Shown in pieces: positions 54,004 through 64,000 of a stretch of DNA of 64,000 bases. The stretch's first letter is position 1. Each line of letters opens with the position of its first letter. The translations under genes were made by a program, and so were the position numbers. A model generated the notes under the pieces. That model ran no database searches, had not been told where the DNA came from, and saw only the letters and a list, made by a program, of their open reading frames with translations. The stretch is from Neostapfia colusana (taxonomy: Eukaryota > Streptophyta > Magnoliopsida > Poales > Poaceae): positions 78,469,765-78,533,764 of the forward strand of contig JASWHV010000011.1 of assembly GCA_030760725.1 (NCBI GenBank), in the 5' to 3' direction.

Positions 54004-57000
54004 TGTAAAATCCCCAAAAGTGGTAGCAAGGAAATTCAGCTCATGTACACTTATGAAAATGAGGGGAATTAAAACTTTGAATTATAATGGTGTAGGTTCA
54101 AAGTGAGGATTTAAATTTCCCAAAAACTACCAAACATGGAGATCTAAATTCATAACTTGGATCTTCATAGCCCAAATATTCACCCTTCCAAATTTCAGTT
54201 CATTTGGAGGAGTTTCAATATTTGTTTGGGATTAAAAGGAGAAGCCCTCTAATCTGAATTTGAAATTCAGTTTCAAATTTGAGTTTTCTCAATTTGCAAA
54301 TGTTGTTCCCCAAATGTGTTCCTCACATTTGCATTAACAGCCATGCCAAAAATCAGAAATTTTGGGCCTGGTTTGCCATATTTTTGGAGCAAGGCAAAGG
54401 GGAGGATTTAAATGCATTTCAAATTCAAATGATCAAACACAATTCAAATTCTACACCAGAATTCAAACCATTTGAATTCAGCATATTCAAACTATGACTT
54501 TGAGGTGAAGCAAAGCCTTTAAGTTTGAGTAGCTATGGGGAAATATCAGTGGAAAAAAGTTGACTGCGTATTGAGGGGATGGGGTCCACATGTCAGCCAC
54601 ACAGTTTCCTTTCTCCTCTCTGTTTTCCCTTCGGTTGATCACCGAGCTGCCACCGAGCTGTGCTTTCCTCCACCGAGCAGCTTGCAGAGACTTGCTCCCG
54701 AAGGCAGAATTTGGGGCGTGGTGATTGCTATCCAAAGCAGCTGCCCAAACCAAATTCTATTCCCTGCCTCCAAATGGTTTCCCTCAGGTGCTCGAGCGTC
54801 CAGCGAAGGAAAAACACGCGCCCACCCCTGTGCTCCTGGTTCAGCAGCCTCCAACCCCTCCCAGCAGCGGTTGATCACCCCAGGAGCTGCGCCGGCGCCA
54901 CCTCAACGTGCTCCATCGCTCCTCAGCTCATCCCCGAGCTCCCCTCACTGTGCCCGAGCTATTCTTCACCGGGAGAAGACAGAGCACGCCGACCCTCACT
55001 GCTCCTCGCGTTCCAGCCGCTCCAACGCCTCTCCCGCACGTCCAACACCTCCCTAAGGTGCACCAAGGTGTGTAGATCATGCTACCGCAGTCCCCTTGCC
55101 CTTCCCCATCGATGTCTCGCCGGAATTTGAGTTTTGGCGCCGGTACACGTGAAGAACCGCCCCAAACCAAAACTGTAAATTCATCCAACGTGGTTGATCA
55201 TCGGTTCAACAATTCAAGCCACAGAAACTAGTGATCCTAGCGCCCTCCCACGCCAAATACCGCAGCAAACCATCCACCACACGCCCCGGGCGACGAGAAA
55301 TCGCTGGCGGCGGCAAAAACGGGTCGGTCCTCCGGTGAACCCTATTTTCCGGCCGTTTGCTGCAAGGTTTAGCATGTGTTCCATGTTCCCCAATCACTGG
55401 TGATGCTTTAGGGCAAGGTAGCTCGCAGGGAGAAGCTTCAGACATGCCAGAACGCGTTGATGCCGAGCTCCCGAGCCACCCCACCGGTGCCGACCTGTTT
55501 TCGGCCGTTTTCATGCGTGGAAACCTTGCCCGGCAGCTGCGCCATGTTCCCAAGAGCATGTAGGGCGAAACCGGAGCTAATTTGGTGGACAAATGATGGA
55601 GAACGAGCCATGCCATGATCTGAGCTGGGTGCACGCGCGTTCTCTGGCGGGAGGTTGAAGAAAGACCTGACGAGTGGGCCCCCATGTTAAGTCTCTGTGT
55701 AGGTTTCAAACAGAGAGCTATTCAAGTTTGAAAAATTCATAACTTTGTGTAGACAACTCCAAAAAGGGTGATACCAATTTTGTTTGAATCCTTAGGAGGA
55801 GTACTTCACAGAGGAACAAATTTCTTGCTATGAAAATGTCCAGAAATTTCTGTAGAATTGTTTTTAGTAAATATTTAGGGATTTATTACAGGAGCAATTC
55901 TTTATGAAATATTCCCATATTTGTACAGCAAATCCTTTTCATAGTAACTGATCTCCAGTAAAAATTTGAGCTTAATTGGAGTTCATTTGCTAGGTCAAAT
56001 TGTCTTCCAAAGTTCAGCATTTATTTGAAAATTCAAATTTAAACAGAAACTTTTCAGAACTCCTGTCCAACTTCAAAAATTCATATCTCTCTGTTGGTAG
56101 CTCCAAAAATGGTGAAACAAATTTTGTTAGAACCATGGAGACTTACTCTAATCAGTTCTTCCACTGTTAGCTATGTCAAAGCTCCTTATTTGGGCCCAAA
56201 ATTCAAATAAGCATTGTACTTGTAGGAATTTTAAAGACTACATTATGCAATGACATGTCTCCAAATTTGGCTCAAATCATTCTTAGAGAGTCTAGCAGCC
56301 ACTGTAAAAATCCCAAAGCCAATTAAGGACCCTAAATAGCAGTAGCTATGAATAGAAGTTCAATTCTTATAAGTCCTTAATACTTATACATATATTTTAT
56401 TACCTTTCATATTAGTGACCGAAGTTGAGGACGCACTGGAGCCCTTGGACGTCCTCCCACCAGAAGCTGACTTCCCCTTTAACTCGCAACTAGGCAAGCC
56501 CCGGTTTGCACTTAAGTACCTTTTATAAAGCTTTTTATTTGTATCACTTATGTCTAGGGTGAAGGTTTGCATTAGAGTTAGGGTGATTGAAACCCCACTT
56601 GCATAGCCTTTTAAATCCTATAAAGGGTTGGGTAGTTTACAAACTCGACGAGTAGAGAATGCCATGCTAATGTTTAGGATCTCGGTAGAAGTCGAGTAGT
56701 TGGAAGCTACTCGCGAGACAGTAACTATCACCCGGAAAGAAAAGAGGTAGATAATGGCTTGAGTTGTAAAAAAATGAGACCCAGCAGGGGGGATAGGATG
56801 CAGTGAGCAGAGGTCTCACGTGCGTAGCCCTGTTGGTGTCGATTGAGGACTGTCCGTGTGCGGCCCTGCTGGACAAGTATCGAACAGTATCGGATGCATA
56901 CTGGCATATGGGAACCAGGAAACCGATGTAATTGGTTAACCTGGGTGTCGAGGCTTACCCAACCGTAAATAGGAGTTGGTTGAGGGTAGCAAGTTGTAAA

Positions 57001-57925
57001 TCTGCCGGTGGGCACAGTCACGCTCCACGCGGGGACCTCCTACCCGTTACGGATGGACCGGTTCGGCATTTGGGTTGCCTTTGAAAGGTTGTCGCATACA
57101 ACAGAGTAGGAAGGGGTGTGGAATCACGCTTTTGAAAGTGAGTGTATGTGACGTGTTATCCGGGTGTGTCTTGATTGCAATCATCGTCCCTCCCGGTTAT
57201 TTGAGTACCTGCTTGTTCACTGCGCTGTGACGTAGTAAGAAGTGGAATAAGCCAACTGAAAATGCTGTATTGAACTATTAATGTCTTGAATACCTTGATT
57301 GCTATAGTTATAGCGCTAATTATGTTTATATTCCACTTTGGGCATCAGCACACCGGAGGAAAGCATTTCTTGTTTGATTGTGGACTTTCGACGTGGGGGC
57401 TGCCTAAGGATTTTTAAACTGCTGTTATAAAACTGAAAAATAAGGATCAACATGTAGGCGTTTCTTTATTGCAAAGTCCTTTTTCCTATCTTACACATCC
57501 TTGCATGTAGAGTTCCATGCCTAGGGTTTACAGTTAAGACTTGTTGACCCTTCGTGCTCACGGTTGCAATACTTGAGCTGTGTGGAGGTGAGAGCTATGA
57601 GGAGGGATCCGAGGACGAGGCGATGCCCCCGTCGGGGTACACGGCCGAGCTGGAGCCCTGCACACGACCGTGATCTACGGCTCCATGCTGCTAGTGTGTA
57701 GCGTCCCCGGGCTGGACAGCTACACTTTTGCATAGTTAGAATGAGAGTGTGTTAAAAAATACTTCCGCTGTATAGTTATGTTTTGTAAAAGACCTCCGTT
57801 ATTTTATATCAAATAAAAGTTTGTATGTTGTTCTTTAATCTTTTCGTGTGTGCTGTTGAGTGCCGCATCACACGGCACCACCCTATGCGATCCTGGAGTG
57901 GGTGAACCACGGGGTGGTCCCCACA
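54004..57925 (+). repeat. 5' LTR of element E
   Basis: About 3.92 kb. The right end (GGTCCCCACA) is fixed by the PBS. The left end (TGTAAAATCCCC) is inferred from the D LTR, which begins TGTAAAAGCCCC in its own orientation, and from length. It is AT-rich in the first half and lacks CACGTG arrays. The frames seen near 54535-55130 are not supported as genes. Confidence 0.7.
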
Positions 57926-57929
57926 GACG

Positions 57930-57942
57930 TGGTATCAGAGCC
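57930..57942 (+). other. primer-binding site of E (initiator Met tRNA)
   Basis: TGGTATCAGAGCC, four bases after the LTR end. Confidence 0.9.
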
Positions 57943-59695
57943 GCATTGGGAATAGCACGCTCGAAAAGAGCCTATTTTAAAGATTTAGAAGTAGTCGAGT
58001 GAGGATTAGTCGTTAAGCCCACATAAGGTCTATGATAGTACTAGATATGAGGGTGGAAAAACTAACTTACTTGTTATACAATCTGTAACGACGCTCCGAC
58101 GTCAGGTAAGAGGTAAGGTACGCCACCGCAGGCGGATCAATTGCGGTAACTCACCATACGAGTAATAGTATGGAATGCATACCGTGGCTTGGCACGGTAG
58201 TTAATATGAGTCTTTGAACCTCTTCATGGTTCTGAGAGCATATGAAAACGATGATCTCCAGCGTGCTTTAGGAAAAAGTGAGAATACCCCATCGTGTGGT
58301 AAGCAACACGATAGTATGCAACTCTTGAACGTTCAATGTTCAAAGGGCCATAAGCAGCGCTCGCCATCGGCGTGCCTCAACGGTCATGAGGCAGTAGGTG
58401 GTATCCGTTGGGCTGATAAAATTCCCAACCGTGACAACCCGTTCGCGCTCTACTCGGGTTCCCGTCGTGTGGTGTGAAAATACGACCCTGTACCTTGAGA
58501 CGTGGCTTGACTCAAGGACGATCCATATGGCAATGATACAGACCATGTGTTTTTACTATAATATGGAACTGCCTGCAATGTCAAAAACCCTTGTGTGCAC
58601 AATTATTGTGTGTTCTTCTGCAGGTACATTAACCACGTTAGTGCATGACGTGTAGAAACCGTTTGTGAGTGACGTTCTTAGTTCCACCTTTTGACACGTA
58701 TATGCCGGAACACCGGTTTAGGATTTTTCTTTGGTGAGGAAAATAGTACCGAGACTGCATAAAAGTTTATTTTCAAAGAAAAGAGTCAAAATGAAGTTGA
58801 TGATTCTATTTAGGGGTCAGTAAACTCCTATATTGAACTAAGCGTCAATTGGGCGTATAGATTCAATCTCAAAAGCTTAGGAATAATCTCCCTTGTTTTC
58901 CGCAGAAATGTTGCTGAATTTGAACAGGGCATAACTTAAGATTGGTTGAACCAATGGAGATGTGTGATACCATTCTGGAAAGGTTTAGAAGTCCTATACA
59001 ACTTTTCTGTGGAGCTCCAGAACAAAAATCTCCCTCCCAATGGGTGAAAATCTCAGATGAGTAGGTACTGCCAAGAAACAGGGCAGACCAAAAATGCTCT
59101 CTGAAAATTTTCTGTATTTCAACCACAACTTTCTGTAGAAAAATTTCTAAGGGTCAAGTAAGATACCGTTGGAAAGTGCAGAAAATGTGCTACAACTTTG
59201 TTGTTGAACACCAGTCCAGATTTTGCCTCTATAGAGGTCAAAACTGTTGAATTATCCAGACTGGTCAGCCGGACCAGAAGCTGGACAGTGAGCACCATGT
59301 TGAAGTGTTTCCACCAAAACACTTTGTTTCACCGTTCGAAGTCCAGTGACTGTTGTAAAACAGCGAGTTGGAATCGAAGGGTTTATGCATTTGACATATC
59401 ACTTTGAGTTAGTACATTTTGGGTCCAGTACAATAGCGAGGAATTACGCATGCTAACACACTTAACATCCCGTGGTGACCCCGATGGTCGAAATGAACTT
59501 TTAACCCATAAAGTTCAATACTCTGGAACTCGATCGTGTGACACGGTCCAGGGATGTATATGTTGCATAAAGTTTATACTTTATCCATATGTGTGATTGT
59601 TATGCGCATTATCTATTCCATTCTCGCATTACTATTGTATATAATGGATGAAATAAACCAACATGTGCTGATCGTTTGAATGGTATGAATGCAGA
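57943..59695 (+). other. long 5' leader of E, no gene seen
   Basis: 1.75 kb between PBS and gag with no supported ORF. It contains degenerate repeated phrases (near 58925 and 59120) also found in the LTR and in the D leader. Confidence 0.6.
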
Positions 59696-61084
59696 ATGGT
59701 GCGGACACGTTCAACGCAAGAGGAGGGAGATCCGAGTCAGGTTCGTGGTGATGAGTCTCCACCTCCGGAGCAGACCACGACGCAGCAGCAACCACCTCCT
59801 CCACCACCAGAACTTCCAAGAAACCTGGCGGAGGTTCTCGCTGCAGTGCTCGGCTCGCGCGACGAGCAAACCGAGTTGCTGCGGATGCTAGTCCAGCAAA
59901 ATGCGTCCCATCAGGGAGGACGCTAAGACAATGGGCAACGCCAGCCCCAACACAGTTCGTATTCGGAATTCATGGCGACCCATCCACCGGTCTTCACGGA
60001 GGCCGATGAACCTTTGGAGGCGGACAGCTTTATCCGCACTCTGGAGGCGAAGTTCGGGCTGCTACGATGCACCGAACATCAGAAGCCGCTGTATGCAGCG
60101 CAACAGCTTCAAGGAGAGGCCGGTACTTGGTGGGCGAATTACACTGCCTCCTTACCGGCTGGCCATGCCGTCACATGGACGGAGTTCCGGGAGGCGTTCC
60201 GCACCTATCATATACCTCCCGGGGTTATGGAAATGAAGCTCCAGGAGTTCCTGGCGCTACGGCAAGGCGAGAGGAGTGCTCATGAGTACTCCAGGTTATT
60301 CAACCTGCTGGCGCAGTATGCGCCAGGATTTGTGGGGACGGAAGACAACAAGCGTAATGCGTTCTTCTGGGGCCTAAATTCCAAGATGAAGGTCCATCTC
60401 GCCCAAAGCAATCGTGGCACATTCAACGACCTCGTTAATGCCGCGATTCTACAAGAGAATGCTCAGCACGAGCGCGGTTCTGATAAGAGGAAATGCAGCG
60501 CACTGACAAACAGCAGTGGTGGGACGCCACAGAAATACCGCGTGGTGTATCGCTCACCATCCGGTCAGAGATGGCAGCCACCGGCGCGACCGCCTCAGTT
60601 TCGCGGTCGGCAATATAATGCGCCGGGCTTTCGACCGACATATCCACCACAGCAACAGCAGCAGCAAAGGATGGTCCCGCGTGCGCCTCAGTTTCAACAG
60701 CGTGCACCGGGATTCCGTCCTCAAGTCGGCAGGACCCCGACACCTTACACGTGCTACACGTGTGGCCGTGTCGGGCACATTTCGAGGGACTGCCCTGAGC
60801 CACAACAGGGCAGGGGTGCAGCACCATATCAGGGTGCTAATCAGCCCCGTAATCAGCCAAAGAAGCCAGCCCCAAAACCCGGCAACGTCCACCACTTAGC
60901 CATTGAAGACGTGCCGGAAGGCGAACCCGTCCTCGCGGGTACGTTTTCTTACTTAGGTAATCCCGTAGTCATACTTTTTGACTCCGGTGCCATCCATAAT
61001 TTCATAAGTCAGTCTTATGTTATTAAATATCAACTGCCTATCATTCCCACAAATAATTCATATTTGATATGTTTCTCCGGGTGA
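59696..61084 (+). pseudogene. gag of chromovirus E
   Basis: The ATG at 59696 opens MVRTRSTQEEGD. A TAA at 59924-59926 interrupts the frame, which then continues through MATHPPVFTEADEPLEAD, the gag domain (GTWWANYTASLPAGHAVTW, HIPPGVMEMKLQEFL), a Gln/Pro-rich linker and zinc knuckle CYTCGRVGHISRDC (about 60750). It then runs into protease with ILFDSGAIHNFIS (about 60980). At about 61072 a run of T appears one base too long compared with D; the frame closes at 61082-61084 and pol proceeds in the next frame. Gag would package element RNA; the nonsense codon truncates it early. Confidence 0.85.
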
Positions 61085-64000
61085 GAAAATAACAGCTGAT
61101 AGCATGGTCTATAGAGCACCATTACAGTTGGGTGGGAATCTATATCCGACTTCTCTGATCATGTTAGAGAGTCAAAAACTTGATGTCATTTTAGGAATGT
61201 CATGGCTACATCGCCATGGTGCTGTTCTTGACATCATTCCACGCGTGGTTCGTTTAAACTCTCCACTTCATGAACCACATGTTCTTATTCTTGACCGTTC
61301 AGTTCAAGAAACCCCAGCCACATATAACACGGAAGCCACAAAACTTGAGGATATTCGTGTGGTCCGTGAATACCCGGATATCTTTCCGGATGATCTTCTG
61401 GGCATGCCACCCGAAAGAGATGTCGAGTTCAAGATTGAACTTGTACCTGGGACGACACCGATATCACGGAGACTGTACAAGATGGTTCCGAATGAGCTGG
61501 CTGAACTGAAGGAGCAGCTCAACGATTTGATGAAGAAGGGTTTCATTCGACCGAGTTCCTCGCCATGGGGATACTCGGCGCTGTTTGTGAAGAAAAAGGA
61601 TGAAACCTTGAGGTTGTGTGTGGACTATCGACCTCTCAACGCCGTCACCATCAAGAATAAATATCCACTGCCCCGCATCGATATTCTCTTCGATCAATTG
61701 GTGGGTGCGAGTGTATTTTCAAAGATGGATCTTCGCTCTGGATATCATCAAATCAAGATCCGAGCGGAAGATATTCCGAAGACGGCCTTCTCGACGAGAT
61801 ATGGGTTGTATGAATACCTCATCATGTCCTTCGGTCTCACCAACGCCCCGGCACACTTCATGTATCTCATGAACTCAGTATTCATACCGGAGTTGGACAA
61901 GTTTGTGGTGATGTTCATAGACGACATCTTGGTTTACTCCAAGTCTGAAGAAGAACACGCCAAACACTTGCATATCGTACTTCAACGATTGCGAAACCAT
62001 AAGCTTTATGCCAAGTTCAGCAAGTGCGAGTTTTGGATCAGCCAAGTGCCTTTTCTGGGTCACATTATTTCTGCAGAAGGCATTGCAGTTGATCCAAGCA
62101 AAATCGAACAAGTGCTGAAATGGAAGTCCCCCACATCAGTCCACGAAGTCAGAAGTTTCCTCGGGTTAGCAGGATATTACCGGAGATTCATACCGAACTT
62201 CTCCAAGCTTGCTAAGCCAACGACGGAACTGTTGAAGAAGGGGATAAAATATGTTTGGAACTCAGCTTGCGAAGAAGCTTTCCAAGCATTAGTGAAGCAT
62301 CTTACAACAACCCCGGTGTTAGCTCAACCGGATACAACCAAGCCCTTCGATGTATATTGTGATGCGTCCGGTATCGGGCTTGGCTGTGTATTGATGCAAG
62401 GAGGAAGAGTGGTCGCCTATGGCTCACGTCAACTCCGTAACCACGAGCAGCACTATCCGACTCATGACCTCGAGCTTGCTGCTGTGGTATTGGCCTTGAA
62501 GATGTGGAGGCACTATTTGCTTGGAAACTTAGTGCACCTCTACACCGACTACAAGTGTTTAAAGTATATATTCACTCAAAAGGAGCTGAATATGCAGCAA
62601 CGGAGATGGCTAGAACTGATCAAAGACTATGAGATCGAGATTCACTACCATCCTGGAAAGGCAAACATGGTTGCTGATGCATTAAGCCGCAAATCCCATG
62701 TCAACAGTCTGTCCATCACCCCACTTGAAGAGGAGGAGCCGAGTCTGTACTTGGTTCCATATGGGGCGTTATATAATCTTGCTCTCATCCCAACCATAAG
62801 AGAGGAGATTATGGAAGCTCAGAAGAAGGACATCGGGATGTCGCACATTCGGAGAAGGATGAAGAATGGCGAAATGAAATGCTTCCGAAGAGATGAACAC
62901 GACACTCTATGATTTAAAGACCGTATAGTGGTACCCCGTGACATGAAGCTTCGGAAGAAGATCTTAGACGAAGCTCATTTATCCAAGTATTCTATTCATC
63001 CAGGCAGCAACAAGATGTACCAGGATCTGAAAACCAGGTTTTGGTGGACACGGATGAAAAGAGAGATCGCGAAGTACGTATCCGAATGTGATACGTGTCG
63101 GCGAGTGAAAGCCGACCATGTGCGTAAAGCCGGACAGCTGCAACCCTTGAACATTCCGGCGTGAAAGTGGGAGGATATCAGCATGGACTTCATAGTCGGG
63201 TTACCTCTCACGTCTCACAAACATGACTCAATTTGGGTGATAGTCGATCGACTAACCAAGTCGGCTCATTTTATCCCCGTACATACAAAGTACGTGGCCA
63301 AGCAATATGCGGAGATGTACATTGCGAGGATCTTGTGCTTGCACGGTGTTCCCCGCTCCATTATTTCAGATCGTGGTGCGCTGTTCGTCTCTCGGTTTTG
63401 GGAACAGCTGCATGCATCATTGGGGACCAAACTGATCCGAAGCTCTGCGTATCACCCGCAGACAGATGGTCAAACCGAGCGGGTGAACCAAGTGTTGGAA
63501 GACATGCTACGCGCTTGTGCCATCCACCACGGCAAGAATTGGGATGATCATTTGCCGTTGGCGGAGTTTTCTTACAACAATGGCTATCAAGATAGCATCA
63601 AGATGGCGCCGTATGAAGCTCTGTACGGCCGGAAATGTTGCACACCTCTCAACTGGTGTGAGTCCGGCGAGCGAGTTATCTACGACATTGAACTTGTGAA
63701 TGAGGCTGAAGAACGAGTGCGAGTAATACAAGCCAATCTTAAGGCTGCTCAATCTCGTCAGAAGAGCTATGCGGATAAAAGACGCCGCCCTCTCCACTTC
63801 GACATCGGGGACCATGCTTATGTCCGTGTGTCTCCGATGAAGGGAGTTCATTGTTTCGGAGTGAAGGGTAAACTTGCACCACGGTTCATTGATCCATTTG
63901 CCGTCATTGAAAGATGCGGACCCGTGGCCTATCGCTTGGATTTACCGGCGTCGCTCGTAGGAATTCACAACGTCTTCCACATCTCTCAGCTGAGGAAGTG
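61085..64000 (+). pseudogene. pol of chromovirus E, incomplete at window edge
   Basis: The frame that is open from 61104 encodes the protease end, RT (SPWGYSALFVKKKDETLRLC, catalytic FIDDILVYSKS near 61915) and RNase H (YCDASGIGLGCVLM near 62360, FTQKELNMQQRRWLELIKDY). TGA stops at 62910-62912 and 63162-63164 replace Trp codons of the family, compatible with G-to-A changes. Between and after them the same frame carries the integrase zinc finger (HPGSNKMY ... CDTCRRV), core (IVDRLTKSAHFIP, SDRGALFVSRFW, HPQTDGQTERVNQ) and C-terminal region to the edge. RT and integrase catalytic residues appear intact; the stops are what disable it. Confidence 0.88.

Larger units (their letters stand above)
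54004..64000 (+). mobile_element. chromovirus (Tekay-like Ty3/gypsy) element E, 5' part
   Basis: 5' LTR 54004-57925, initiator-Met PBS, a 1.75-kb leader, gag and pol up to the window edge in the integrase C-terminal region. Same family as D but less decayed: gag has one stop, and pol has one frameshift and two stops in the part visible. It inserted into the leader of D in the opposite orientation. The 3' LTR and right target copy are outside the window. Confidence 0.85.

Noticed and set aside
54535..55130. Frames of 156-173 codons on + in the E LTR
   Set aside because: They overlap in different frames, are Pro/Ser/Ala-rich and lie in an LTR; no recognisable domain.
57930..57942. Matches to initiator-Met tRNA (also at 17348 and 32931)
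   Set aside because: Only 12-13 bases matching the tRNA 3' end beside LTR ends; these are primer-binding sites, not tRNA genes.

Overview
The window is nuclear DNA of a grass (Poaceae). It has two intron-containing plant genes in a roughly 15-kb island, with stacked LTR retrotransposons on both sides. The evidence for a grass is GC-rich first exons, Tat-type and chromovirus-type Ty3/gypsy elements with LTRs of 1-4 kb, and a protein close to rice NARROW LEAF 1. I see no bacterial genes, rRNA, tRNA or CRISPR. Boundaries were placed by eye from TG...CA ends, target-site duplications (TSDs), primer-binding sites (PBS), polypurine tracts (PPT) and comparison between copies.

Left complex (1-22413). 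The host is a Tat element on + (F2: integrase end at 6831, antisense ORF, 3' LTR 21228-22413). Its integrase gene is interrupted by a chromovirus LTR fragment (G, 5740-6767). That fragment is itself interrupted by a second Tat element (F1, 1-5739) that has lost most of pol. The antisense ORF of F2 is split by a nearly full-length 11.2-kb chromovirus on - (B, 9275-20484).

Gene island (22414-37318). First comes a 77-residue three-exon microprotein gene (22808-23960) resembling SVIP, the small VCP/p97-interacting protein. Next is about 3 kb of AT- and pyrimidine-rich intergenic DNA. Then comes a NAL1-like serine protease gene with a 587-residue product encoded in five exons (33904-36230). Its presumed 5'-leader intron carries a very young Ty1/copia element on - (28248-33313), with LTRs that look identical and a perfect 5-bp TSD.

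Right complex (37319-64000). A Tat element (H, +), also deleted for most of pol, is interrupted at 41649 by a decayed chromovirus on - (D). D carries a solo LTR (C, 49078-52365) inside gag. Its 5' leader is interrupted at 54004 by a better-preserved member of the same family on + (E), which runs off the window in integrase.

The less ordinary observations are these: arrays of CACGTG-bearing repeats upstream of the TATA box in LTRs of two unrelated gypsy lineages; an antisense coiled-coil ORF kept open in a Tat element whose pol is gone; a tandemly iterated primer-binding site in B; a hairpin conserved at the 3' end of the Tat LTRs; and the SVIP-like gene, whose start codon lies about 395 bp from a retrotransposon LTR.
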